From Bacillota bacterium (GTDB taxonomy: Bacteria > Bacillota > Clostridia > Oscillospirales > Ruminococcaceae): DNA of 64,000 nucleotides. Location of the stretch: contig JAEWRN010000044.1 in assembly GCA_023460035.1 (NCBI GenBank), positions 1-64,000 of the forward strand, read 5' to 3'. The notes beneath the pieces are model-generated. The model saw only the letters and a list, made by a program, of their open reading frames with translations. It made no database searches and was not told the origin of the DNA. Positions 7,855 through 16,257 of this stretch are shown in pieces. A program made the translations under genes and the position numbers. The stretch's first letter is position 1; each line of letters opens with the position of its first letter.

Positions 7855-8949
7855 TCACAAATGCTTATAACGACGGGCGATTTCTGTAATCCCAGGATTA
7901 TTCTTACTTAGTGAAATCAATCGTTTCTTTATTGGATACCATGTTAGTTGCAGCAACGTTTCTCTTGCTATGACAAACTCAAGACTTTTACATTCATTTG
8001 GACTTTCTATTTTTGAAATCAATCTATCTGAAAATGTCCTGAATGCTTTTCGTTCTTCATTTTTTGAGTATGCAATAGGTGCATAATTATAGTGATATTG
8101 CATATTCGGGTCATTGTTTGCATAATAAAAATCAAAAGCTATACTTTTGTAAAATCTTCTAATAAGATACGGAAGTACTATTTTTCGAACATCAGTCGAA
8201 GACTCTTTCGATGTATACATAAACTGACACTCAAAGCGAGGATATTGATATTGGGGAGCATATACCGATATCTTATTTGGTGCAGAATTAACGGCAATGT
8301 CTTTAGCCTTTTGCGTGTACTGCCAAGCCAACAAACTCGAAGTAACGAAATCTCCTTTATCCGCCAGCGCTATTCTAATTAATTCATGTACCGTGAATCC
8401 TAAGTTATTGTCAAAATACTGAGTCATGTACGCTTCAAAAATTGAAAAATCCAAATCGGATATTCTATACAAGTTTCCACTTGGATGCACAAATATTTTT
8501 GTATGTGCAATGGCTGCCTGGCTTCCGCGCAAATAGACATTGTTACCAAATGAAAGAGACTTTATCTGATTTTCATTTAGCGCAGAAAACGCAAAATATG
8601 CAGCACTTGAGTGTTGTTCTATACATCTTAGAATCTCGGGGATTTTATGCCCAAATAACTTATCTCTGCTCCGTAAAACAAATGCATAGTTTGTGTTGCA
8701 TTTTTTTAGCATGCTTACTATATTCAAGTCGTGTCCCAGATTTTGCTCATTACGTATGTAGCGCAGACGATGATCTTGCAAAGAATCAATTGTTTGTGCA
8801 ATATTTTCTGTTGAAAAGTCATCACCGATAAGTATTTCTATATCTTCTCCTTGATAAACCAGTAATTCCTCCAGACATGACTTCACAAGTTCGAGTTGAT
8901 TATAAACCGCAATGCAAACACTTAATTTTAGCCTTGATTCTTCCGGCAT
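7855..8949 (-). CDS. Glycosyltransferase family 2
   Basis: A 364-residue GT-A fold transferase. The N-terminus LSVCIAVYNQLELVKSCLEE and LIGDDFSTE (about 39-47) are the nucleotide-binding parts of GT2 enzymes. The usual DxD position reads RSRDKL. The C-terminal half is poorly conserved and rich in Tyr, Phe and Lys. It lies between wzy and wbpA in the capsule operon, so it probably adds one sugar of the repeat unit on the cytoplasmic face. Donor and acceptor cannot be read from sequence. A good ribosome site (GAGGAG) precedes ATG 8949. Codon use is more AT-rich than in the wbp genes. Confidence 0.75.
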   Translation of the reverse strand: MPEESRLKLSVCIAVYNQLELVKSCLEELLVYQGEDIEILIGDDFSTENIAQTIDSLQDHRLRYIRNEQNLGHDLNIVSMLKKCNTNYAFVLRSRDKLFGHKIPEILRCIEQHSSAAYFAFSALNENQIKSLSFGNNVYLRGSQAAIAHTKIFVHPSGNLYRISDLDFSIFEAYMTQYFDNNLGFTVHELIRIALADKGDFVTSSLLAWQYTQKAKDIAVNSAPNKISVYAPQYQYPRFECQFMYTSKESSTDVRKIVLPYLIRRFYKSIAFDFYYANNDPNMQYHYNYAPIAYSKNEERKAFRTFSDRLISKIESPNECKSLEFVIARETLLQLTWYPIKKRLISLSKNNPGITEIARRYKHL

Positions 8950-8964
8950 TTGTGATTCTCCTCT

Positions 8965-10026
8965 TCAATTGATTGGGCTCATCTTCCACATGACTTTTGT
9001 CAATATATAGTACATATCAGGATTAGCCGGCCCCCAAAATAAGATAAAAATCGTGCATGCGAAAATCAACAGTGAAACCTTAAAAAAGACACGGTTTCTT
9101 GCATTTTGCTGCTGAGCCATCCTCAATACCGCTGTATAAATTATTGGTAACAGCATGATTGAAACCCGATAAGCATTTGCTGACAAAATCATAAAGAAAA
9201 TAAAGCCGATTGAAAGCAACGCCAATTTGTATAGCCCTAAGCTTATTTCGTCCTGCAATCCGCAATGCTTTACAAAAATGAGCAATGCTAAAAGGATTGC
9301 AAATAGGAGGAAAGTCAATGTTGTGAATCTTGAAATGTACAGCGTTTTGCCCACATTATGCATGATGCGATCAAATACTGGTATGGCCGACAAGACTGCA
9401 TATAACACCTGATAGATGCCAGATGCCCCAAACGGTACAACGACAAATAGAATTACCAACAGCTTTTCTAATTTCTTTTCTGCAATCCCCAATATCGGAA
9501 TAAACAGTAAAAAAATCACATTCGTGATATGCAAAGTTGCCGATAAAGCAACTGCAAGAATAAAGTTTCTTTTTCCTCGTTTCTTTTTTAATAGCAATCC
9601 ATCCACAGCCTGTAGCATGATGGCCGCCGCCAAAGCACTGCGTATTTGCTGTACACAATTTATATATGGAAATACTACGAACAAAACAAGTGCATATAGT
9701 GGGTTATTAAGATGAGTGGCATAGAATTTATATATTAAATATAAAAAGATAGCCATATAGCTTGCATAGAATACACGAAATGGGATTCCCATTCTGGCCA
9801 TTAGAAACTCAATTGCTGTATATCCCACTTCGAAATCGTGTGTCAGCCCAATTTCTCCTGTCTGCATAATACTGTTATATTCTCTATAGTACACTCGATA
9901 ATCCGTTAGATCGCAGTACTGTGATGTTATAACAATTAAGCCGACAAGAATAAGTACACTTAGCCACGCCGATGGTGTGCGCAGGTGTGAACCACTCTTA
10001 GAAATATAAACTTTCCACTTTTTCAT
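8965..10026 (-). CDS. wzy: EpsG/Wzy-like polysaccharide polymerase
   Basis: About 353 residues with around ten hydrophobic segments and a central loop rich in Tyr and Phe (DYRVYYREYNSIMQTGEIG). FPYINCVQQIRSALAAAIM resembles the conserved segment of EpsG-family proteins, which carry QxRxxxA. EpsG/Wzy proteins polymerise lipid-linked repeat units on the outer face. The gene directly follows the flippase, as is common. I use ATG 10026, which lies one base after the flippase stop; an upstream in-frame TTG at 10062 lacks a good ribosome site. The role is inferred from topology, the EpsG-like motif and position. Confidence 0.75.
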   Translation of the reverse strand: MKKWKVYISKSGSHLRTPSAWLSVLILVGLIVITSQYCDLTDYRVYYREYNSIMQTGEIGLTHDFEVGYTAIEFLMARMGIPFRVFYASYMAIFLYLIYKFYATHLNNPLYALVLFVVFPYINCVQQIRSALAAAIMLQAVDGLLLKKKRGKRNFILAVALSATLHITNVIFLLFIPILGIAEKKLEKLLVILFVVVPFGASGIYQVLYAVLSAIPVFDRIMHNVGKTLYISRFTTLTFLLFAILLALLIFVKHCGLQDEISLGLYKLALLSIGFIFFMILSANAYRVSIMLLPIIYTAVLRMAQQQNARNRVFFKVSLLIFACTIFILFWGPANPDMYYILTKVMWKMSPIN

Positions 10027-10027
10027 T

Positions 10028-11464
10028 TTAACCGTGTCGATCACCTCTTTCGAATGGCTCAACTTTTACGTTTTTTCTTTTTATCAATATAACTGTAATG
10101 CCTAGAATATAAAACACTCCATAGACTGCCATGGCCAACAGCGAAGATATTGGGGCAACTATTCCGTATGATATGTAATATGCCACCAGTAAATAACTGA
10201 TTGAGATTATCATTCGGCCTGTCTTTATATTCAACATCTTTGCAATTGAAGCATTGCACATTAAAAACCATGCAAAACACGACAAAACTGTAGCGATCGC
10301 GATCGCTTGCATACTTCTAAACAAGTAATAAAACAAAGCATTCATCAAAAAAGAAATTACCAATGCAAATATCGAATATTTAAAATAGACTTGTGTTTTT
10401 TCGAGCGCCTTATAATAGTTAATAATGACTATTTGCAGTAAACTCATCATGACAACCGATGGGCAAACATAAATTAACACCGACAGTGAACCTTTATAAG
10501 TTGGCAAGAACCAAAGCACAAAACTGCACAATGGTATCATCATTAAAAATGCAGCAAAAACTACAAGCTCAATTCCCTCGCAAATATTTTGATAGTTTTT
10601 TGCTATTTGCTCAACACCGGTCTTCTTTAAAGTTGGGTAAAGCACAATTGACACTGATGTGATAAGTGTTGTAATAAGGCTCATCATACTATATGCAAAC
10701 GAATACATTGCAAAATCCGATTTGGAAAACAACATCGAAACAAATTGACGATCCATATTTAATATTAGTGTTGCAACAATTCCCGCTATGAGCAGCGGCA
10801 CACCCTGTGCAAACATCTCACGAATTGTTTCTGCCTCATTCTTTAGGAAATCTGCCGGTCCAAAAATAAGTTTAGGCTCCAATGCGATACTGCAAACCAA
10901 GGTCAATACATTGCAGAACATGAACAAGCTAATATACACTGCACTGGATGCACAGGTCATCACATATGCGACAAATAAGATTCCAACACTTAGTATTTGA
11001 AAGATGTTCATCGCCATGCCAACTGCTGTGTATTTTTTGAATTGCATTGTAATTTGAAAGATTGAACTGAAATACGAAACCATATTATGCAAAAAAATGT
11101 CTACGGCGACAAAAGACAGAATCATCTTCATTTCATTTGGAACACACAACGCTACGATGCCCAATAAGCCAATTGAGCAAGTCGCCTCCATTACCAATAA
11201 AATTCTTGTATAAAGTCGTAGTCTGCCTTCTCCTATTTCGCATATATTTTTACCTGCAAATTTGACACAAATTCCGTCAACAAAACCGAAGTGTAACAAG
11301 CCAATATAAGATGCGTAGAGTGTGAACACTTTATAATCCGCATATCCCTCAACAGATAAAAGCCGCGGAACTAAAATTGCTACAATGATTCCTCTCACTA
11401 GTGAAACCAGATTATTCAGAAAAACAACTGAGAAGCTGTGAATTGTATCACTTTTCAAATGCAT
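10028..11464 (-). CDS. wzx: Wzx-like oligosaccharide flippase
   Basis: A 478-residue integral membrane protein with about 12-14 hydrophobic helices, starting MHLKSDTIHSFSVVFLNNLV. That length and topology match the PST/MOP flippases that move undecaprenyl-linked repeat units across the membrane. FVDGICVKFAGK early in the protein and conserved charged residues inside helices (for example LNMDRQFVSML) fit the family. The ribosome site AAGGAG is five bases before the ATG. The neighbouring polymerase and glycosyltransferases make a Wzx/Wzy-dependent capsule the natural reading. Confidence 0.8.
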   Translation of the reverse strand: MHLKSDTIHSFSVVFLNNLVSLVRGIIVAILVPRLLSVEGYADYKVFTLYASYIGLLHFGFVDGICVKFAGKNICEIGEGRLRLYTRILLVMEATCSIGLLGIVALCVPNEMKMILSFVAVDIFLHNMVSYFSSIFQITMQFKKYTAVGMAMNIFQILSVGILFVAYVMTCASSAVYISLFMFCNVLTLVCSIALEPKLIFGPADFLKNEAETIREMFAQGVPLLIAGIVATLILNMDRQFVSMLFSKSDFAMYSFAYSMMSLITTLITSVSIVLYPTLKKTGVEQIAKNYQNICEGIELVVFAAFLMMIPLCSFVLWFLPTYKGSLSVLIYVCPSVVMMSLLQIVIINYYKALEKTQVYFKYSIFALVISFLMNALFYYLFRSMQAIAIATVLSCFAWFLMCNASIAKMLNIKTGRMIISISYLLVAYYISYGIVAPISSLLAMAVYGVFYILGITVILIKRKNVKVEPFERGDRHG

Positions 11465-11473
11465 GGATACTCC

Positions 11474-12637
11474 TTAAGTTTTCTGTTCGACTTTGATTTC
11501 AAGTACTTTTTCTGCTTGCATTTTATAGTCCAACAAATTTTCAGCAAGTAGCTGAGATGCAGATTGCATCTTTTTTAAGTTACTCGGATTTTCACAAATC
11601 TCATTGATTGCCTCCAAAATTTCTTTCTCATCTTTCACATAATAGCCGTTCCCCTTCATGAGAATTTCATGACTTGGATATGGGTAGACCATAATGGCGC
11701 AGCGCGCACAAATTGCATTTTGTAATGTAGCGGATTGTGTTCCTGGCTGAGCGTATACATCTGCTGCACACAAGTATTCGCGCAGGTCATTGCCTGCTTT
11801 CCACCCAAGAAAAACTATGTTTTTGTTTCCTTTTTCAGCTGATTCAATAGCTGTTTTTATGTCCGCCTCCGGGCTTCCAATAATAATCAGTTTCGCCCTT
11901 GGATTATTTACTTTTTCAAATGCTTTCAGCAAAAGTTTTGTGCGTTTTTCCGCAGTAATCTTTCCTGTGTGGATAAACACTATTTCATCTTTAGAAACCC
12001 CTAATTCGCATCGTCTCTTGGAACGGATGGATTTGTATTCCTCATCATCCAAAATCACTCCGCCCAAAGGGAGCAATTCCAGTTTGTCTTCTTTAATCTT
12101 ATAATTGTTCAAAATAAAAGTTTTGACTTCAGGCGCAACATAATAAAATCGTTCTGCATATTTCAGTGCCATATTTACATAATACCGATAATACAAGTGG
12201 TGCAAAATATACTTTGAAACGAAATTTGTAGCACTATTATGCGAATCCGCATGGCTGTCTATCACAAACCTTGCTTTAGGGTGTGCGCCTATATACTTGC
12301 ATATAATTTTTGTGCTGGCAGTCTGTGGCCCATGTAGCATAATGAAATCCGGAAGTAACTCATTTAGATAATTTTCCAACTCATTTAAATATCTAACCTT
12401 ATCGGATAGAAGCTTCGACCCGAGAATCGTTTTCACTTTCAACCGAATTAACCTTACACCGTTTTCCATTCGAGTATCACACGGCTGCACTTCAATTAAA
12501 TTTTTCCCATCCCAAGCCTTGCATGATGTTATAAAGGTCACATCATGCCCATTCTTTTTTTGTGCTTCTGGTAGCAAATTATCCTGATAGGTCATGCCCT
12601 CTGTAAAAGGTGACACTATAACATGTACAATTTTCAT
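11474..12637 (-). CDS. Glycosyltransferase family 4
   Basis: A 387-residue GT-B transferase. The N-terminal domain starts MKIVHVIVSPFTEGMTYQDN. The C-terminal domain carries FIHTGKITAEKRTKLLLKAF and VFLGWKAGNDLREYLCAADV, the usual GT4 phosphate-binding and nucleotide-binding regions, then QPGTQSATLQNAICA where the EX7E motif is expected, without its first Glu. The ATG follows directly on the stop of the preceding gene (TAG-ATG). It probably transfers one sugar of the capsule repeat; specificity is unknown. The modified EX7E region could mean an altered donor pocket. Confidence 0.75.
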   Translation of the reverse strand: MKIVHVIVSPFTEGMTYQDNLLPEAQKKNGHDVTFITSCKAWDGKNLIEVQPCDTRMENGVRLIRLKVKTILGSKLLSDKVRYLNELENYLNELLPDFIMLHGPQTASTKIICKYIGAHPKARFVIDSHADSHNSATNFVSKYILHHLYYRYYVNMALKYAERFYYVAPEVKTFILNNYKIKEDKLELLPLGGVILDDEEYKSIRSKRRCELGVSKDEIVFIHTGKITAEKRTKLLLKAFEKVNNPRAKLIIIGSPEADIKTAIESAEKGNKNIVFLGWKAGNDLREYLCAADVYAQPGTQSATLQNAICARCAIMVYPYPSHEILMKGNGYYVKDEKEILEAINEICENPSNLKKMQSASQLLAENLLDYKMQAEKVLEIKVEQKT

Positions 12638-13978
12638 CTATTTCCCCGTTTGTTTTTCCTCAGGCAAGTCATTAAGTGTCTCTTTACTTCCACCTGTATC
12701 ATAAGTAACCACTCTTGTTCCGCAGACTTGCGCTTCCAAATTAACCGTCGGATAATTATCTTCATAAGTCGGATTTGCAAATACATTTGCCGCTGTGTAA
12801 AGAGCTGCCAGCTCAGCCGCACTATTTGTTCTTGGAATCCCTATAATGCTGCACTTGCTATGTTCCCCCCCCGCGTACAGTTTTCCAGTGATTGCACGAT
12901 ATAAATTCTCCACACCTGGCTCAATCACTGTATTTCCCTGTTGCTTTGCTATCTCTGCGCAAGCGGTGTCGGCGTAAACAACCGAAGCTGTTCCGCAGGC
13001 TTCTGCCTCCAGCGGTGTTAGCCCAAAAGTTTCTTCGACACTTGGACTTACAAACACATCTGCGGCTGTATAAATCGCGGCTAGTTCCGATGCACTGTTT
13101 GTTCTGCGAAGTCCCTTGATTTGTTTCGGTATTTGTTTGATCTGCTTTTCTGTCAATCCAACCAAAACAATTGCATAATGGTAGTCCAACATTTCAGCTA
13201 GTTTTACGAAATCATTTAGTCCTTTGCGCTTTTCCCACACACTAGCCACACCCAAAACAATTATTTTGTTTGCAAGCCTATATCGTTCTCTGAAATCGCT
13301 TGGTGTAGGCTTAAACACGTTGGTATCAATCGTGTTGTAACGTACTTCTACTGGGTATTCGCTTAGAAAGCTCTGTTTTACCAAATCGGCCAACCATTTG
13401 CTTGGCGTTATCAGCGTCATGTTTTTTACGCAGGTGAACGCTGCTTTCTTGCGTTCAAAATTCTTGCTGACATTCCCTGTTGCGTAGCACTTTGGGTATC
13501 TGCGAAGTTGAGGACAGTATGAGCAGTGGATTTTCCACTGCTCGCACTTTACCATGGTAAAGTATGAGCAGTGGCCCGTAAATGCCCAACAATCATGGAG
13601 AGTCCACTTCACTTGCATATCGGGTCGGCTTTTTATCCATGCAAACAGCATTTCTATATTGATGTAATAACCATGAATATTGTGAAGCCAAACCACATCC
13701 GGATTATATTCATCCGCCCATTTCAAAAACCGAGCAGTTGCTTTTTTTGAGCCAAACCCATGGGTATCAAACAGACGCGTTTGCAGCACATGCATTTTCA
13801 AATCAAAATCGTTACCGATACGCACCGCATACTTTTGGAGTTTTTCGGGCACATATTCCACTCGACCATAGGCAATTTTGCACTCGTTACCCTCAGCTTC
13901 AAGCTGCTGCGCTAAATCTGTGCAAATGCGTCCTGTACTGCGGATGCCGCAAACTGAATTGATGAACAGATATTTCAA
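12638..13978 (-). CDS. Chimeric GT4 glycosyltransferase with a duplicated partial C-terminal domain
   Basis: Starting at TTG 13978 (AGGGG eight bases upstream; start MKYLFINSVCG), this is a 446-residue GT4 protein. Residues 1 to about 360 look like one complete enzyme, with SVEETFGLTPLEAEACG as the EX7E motif. Then comes TGKLYAGG encoded by the G8 tract, followed by a second copy of the same region from a related enzyme (IGIPRTNSAAELAALYTAAN, then NLEAQVCGTRVVTYDTGGSK), ending at NDLPEEKQTGK. The tail is the C-terminal part of a second transferase lacking its own N-terminus. The fusion may be functional through its first domain. The junction at the G8 15-mer suggests recombination or slippage there. 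Confidence 0.75.
   Translation of the reverse strand: MKYLFINSVCGIRSTGRICTDLAQQLEAEGNECKIAYGRVEYVPEKLQKYAVRIGNDFDLKMHVLQTRLFDTHGFGSKKATARFLKWADEYNPDVVWLHNIHGYYINIEMLFAWIKSRPDMQVKWTLHDCWAFTGHCSYFTMVKCEQWKIHCSYCPQLRRYPKCYATGNVSKNFERKKAAFTCVKNMTLITPSKWLADLVKQSFLSEYPVEVRYNTIDTNVFKPTPSDFRERYRLANKIIVLGVASVWEKRKGLNDFVKLAEMLDYHYAIVLVGLTEKQIKQIPKQIKGLRRTNSASELAAIYTAADVFVSPSVEETFGLTPLEAEACGTASVVYADTACAEIAKQQGNTVIEPGVENLYRAITGKLYAGGEHSKCSIIGIPRTNSAAELAALYTAANVFANPTYEDNYPTVNLEAQVCGTRVVTYDTGGSKETLNDLPEEKQTGK
12865..12879 (-). repeat. G8 homopolymer in a 15-mer shared with 3747-3761
   Basis: The plus strand is CCCCCCCCGCGTACA, identical to the copy in wbpD and in the same orientation. Here it lies exactly at the junction between the complete transferase and the extra half-domain in the chimeric glycosyltransferase. 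Confidence 0.8.
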
Positions 13979-13979
13979 A

Positions 13980-15021
13980 TTACTTACCCCTATTTGCAAG
14001 TTGCTCTTTAATATAATCGGTTGTCATAATCTTCTCGACTGTCCCCTGCATATCTAAGCGGTTGGTGTTATGGCTGGTATAGCTTTCATCTGCCATGGTT
14101 TTCACTTCGCCCTTTACCACAAACTTATCGTAGTTCAAATCTCGGCTATCGGCAGCCACGCGGTAGTAGTGTCCCATATCCTCACCGCGCAGACGCTCCT
14201 CACTGGTCATAAGCGTTTCGCATAGTTTTTCGCCGTGGCGAGTACCGATGATACGGGTGCCAGTATTACCAAACAGTTGCTGAACCGCTTTGGCCAAATA
14301 GCCAATAGTGGAATCATCGGCTTTTTGGATGAACAAATCGCCGGGGTTGGCGTTCTGGAAAGCAAACATAACCAGCGCAACTGCTTCATCCAAATTCATC
14401 AAGAAGCGAGTCGTATCCGGGTCAGTAATCGTAATCGGGTTGCCTGCCTTGATCTGGTCGATAAACAACGGAATTACACTGCCGCGGCTACACATAACAT
14501 TGCCATACCGAGTGCAACAAAGCGTTGTGCCACGCTCGGCAGCCACGCGCGCGTTCGCGTAAACCAAATGCTCCTCACATGGCCTTGGAGATGCCCATGG
14601 CGTTGATGGGGTATGCAGCCTTATCAGTAGAGAGGAATACCACATTCTTTACATGGCTTTCAGTTGCAGCATAAATGACATTGTCTGTGCCAATAATATT
14701 GGAGCGCACTGCCTCCATCGGGAAAAACTCACAGCTCGGCACTTCTTTCAGTGCCGCGGCGTGGAAGATATAATCAACGCCGGGCATCGCATCTTTCAAC
14801 GACTGTAAATTTCGCACATCACCAATGTAAAACTTTACTTTATTAAAATAGTCAGGATACTGCGCCTGCAATTCGTGGCGCATGTCGTCCTGTTTCTTTT
14901 CATCACGAGAGAAGATGCGAATTTCACCAATATTGCCAGTGAGGAAGTGTTTCAAGACGGTGTGGCCAAAAGAGCCAGTACCCCCGGTAATCATAAGCGT
15001 TTTATTCTCAAATACACACAT
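13980..15021 (-). pseudogene. CapE/FnlA-like UDP-GlcNAc 4,6-dehydratase, frameshifted
   Basis: ATG 15021 (AGAGGA upstream) gives MCVFENKTLMITGGTGSFGH, a CapE/FnlA-type short-chain dehydratase that starts UDP-L-FucNAc synthesis. The frame stops at TGA 14577-14575 straight after INAMGISKAM. The rest of the protein (EEHLVYANARVAAERGTTLC onward to 13980) is open in another frame. Comparison with the intact paralogue at 61733-62770 shows that the stop fits loss of one TG pair from ATGTGTGAGG. Restoring it gives a 347-residue enzyme. The lesion lies mid-protein, so neither part should work alone. No capF or capG neighbour is present here. Confidence 0.88.
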
Positions 15022-16237
15022 TGATATTCCTCTTTTCACTATTGCCCTGTTCTGCATATTCCATCAAGGTACTTTCCAATGTGTTCATGAATTGCTGCCT
15101 TGTAAAGTGCTCCAAACAATACTGCCTTGCATTTTTGCCCAATTGCTGTTTTTCATTGCATCGCAAAAACTTTTGTACAGCGTCCGCCAGCTCCTGTGCG
15201 TTCTCTGCCTTAGCACAATAACCGCATTTTGCTGCTTCGATCACCTTGGGTATCTCGCCGTTTGCAGCGCCAATAATCGGCTTCCCCGCCGCCATATAGG
15301 TTTGTACCTTCCCCGGCAAGGTCAGCGAAATAAAACGATCTGCCGTCAGTGTCGCCAGCATAGCATCGGCCATGGCATAAAAGTGGGACATTTCCTCTGG
15401 TGGTTTACGGCCATAGAAAATCACATTGTTTAGACCTTTGTTGTCCACCAGAGTTTTCAATTTTTCCAGTTCCGAGCCATCCCCCACGATGTGCCAGCGC
15501 AGCTTTTCTTCAGCTTTTAGAATTTCTGCGGCTTTAACTACAGTATCAAGGCTTTGCGCCGCGCCGACGTTCCCGGCAAACATAAGGTCAACCGTGTTTT
15601 TCTTGTCAGCTATTGGCTGCACAGCACCAAAACCATCGGCTGCATACTGTGGAAGATAACTAATCTTGCTGTCTTTCACACCATGCTGCCGCACCAGATA
15701 CTCTCGGAACATCTGCGAGGTAATCAAAATTCGGTCTGGCTTGTTGTAAAGTTTCTTTGACACTCGACCAAAGAACTTATAAATCGGAGAGATTTCCGAA
15801 AGCCCCCCAGCTGCCAAACAAGCTGGCCACAAATCCATGCAATACATAACCACGTTTCTGTGGTGTTTTTTTGCGTATGCAAAGGCTGCCGAACTCATCA
15901 TCACAGGCGAAGTTTGATTGGTAAAAACAACATCATAATTTTCTTGAATCTGCCTTGCATAATGAGAAGACGAAAGCGCGTAGCTGTAATAATTTAGCAG
16001 TCGAAATATTGCATTATGCCGCCGTGCAATAGTAAAGGTGCGTGTGATTTCAACTCCATTGTGTTCTTCATGCCGTTGCTGATGCTTTTTATATTCCGGG
16101 TATGTGACTCCCATCGGATAATTGGGCACATCCGTAATAAGATGAACCGTATGACCACGCCGAACGAGCTCTTCACAAATATCCGGTAGTGGATACGGTT
16201 CTGGCCAGTAGTGCTGGCATACAACCAAAATTTTCAT
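15008..16237 (-). CDS. GT4 glycosyltransferase, WbuB-like (probable FucNAc transferase)
   Basis: A 409-residue GT-B enzyme beginning MKILVVCQHYWPEPYPLPDI. DVPNYPMG, VVMYCMDLWP and LMFAGNVGAAQSLDTVVKAA follow, all typical of the WbuB subfamily. The C-terminal part has LPGKVQTYMAAGKPIIGA and GEIPKVIEAAKCG. WbuB proteins are associated with L-FucNAc transfer in O-antigen loci, which fits the adjacent CapE-like gene. The stop overlaps the start of that gene by 14 bp. The donor assignment is an inference from subfamily and neighbours, not from a residue signature. Confidence 0.8.
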   Translation of the reverse strand: MKILVVCQHYWPEPYPLPDICEELVRRGHTVHLITDVPNYPMGVTYPEYKKHQQRHEEHNGVEITRTFTIARRHNAIFRLLNYYSYALSSSHYARQIQENYDVVFTNQTSPVMMSSAAFAYAKKHHRNVVMYCMDLWPACLAAGGLSEISPIYKFFGRVSKKLYNKPDRILITSQMFREYLVRQHGVKDSKISYLPQYAADGFGAVQPIADKKNTVDLMFAGNVGAAQSLDTVVKAAEILKAEEKLRWHIVGDGSELEKLKTLVDNKGLNNVIFYGRKPPEEMSHFYAMADAMLATLTADRFISLTLPGKVQTYMAAGKPIIGAANGEIPKVIEAAKCGYCAKAENAQELADAVQKFLRCNEKQQLGKNARQYCLEHFTRQQFMNTLESTLMEYAEQGNSEKRNINVCI

Positions 16238-16257
16238 GAGTTGGCTTTCCTCTATTT

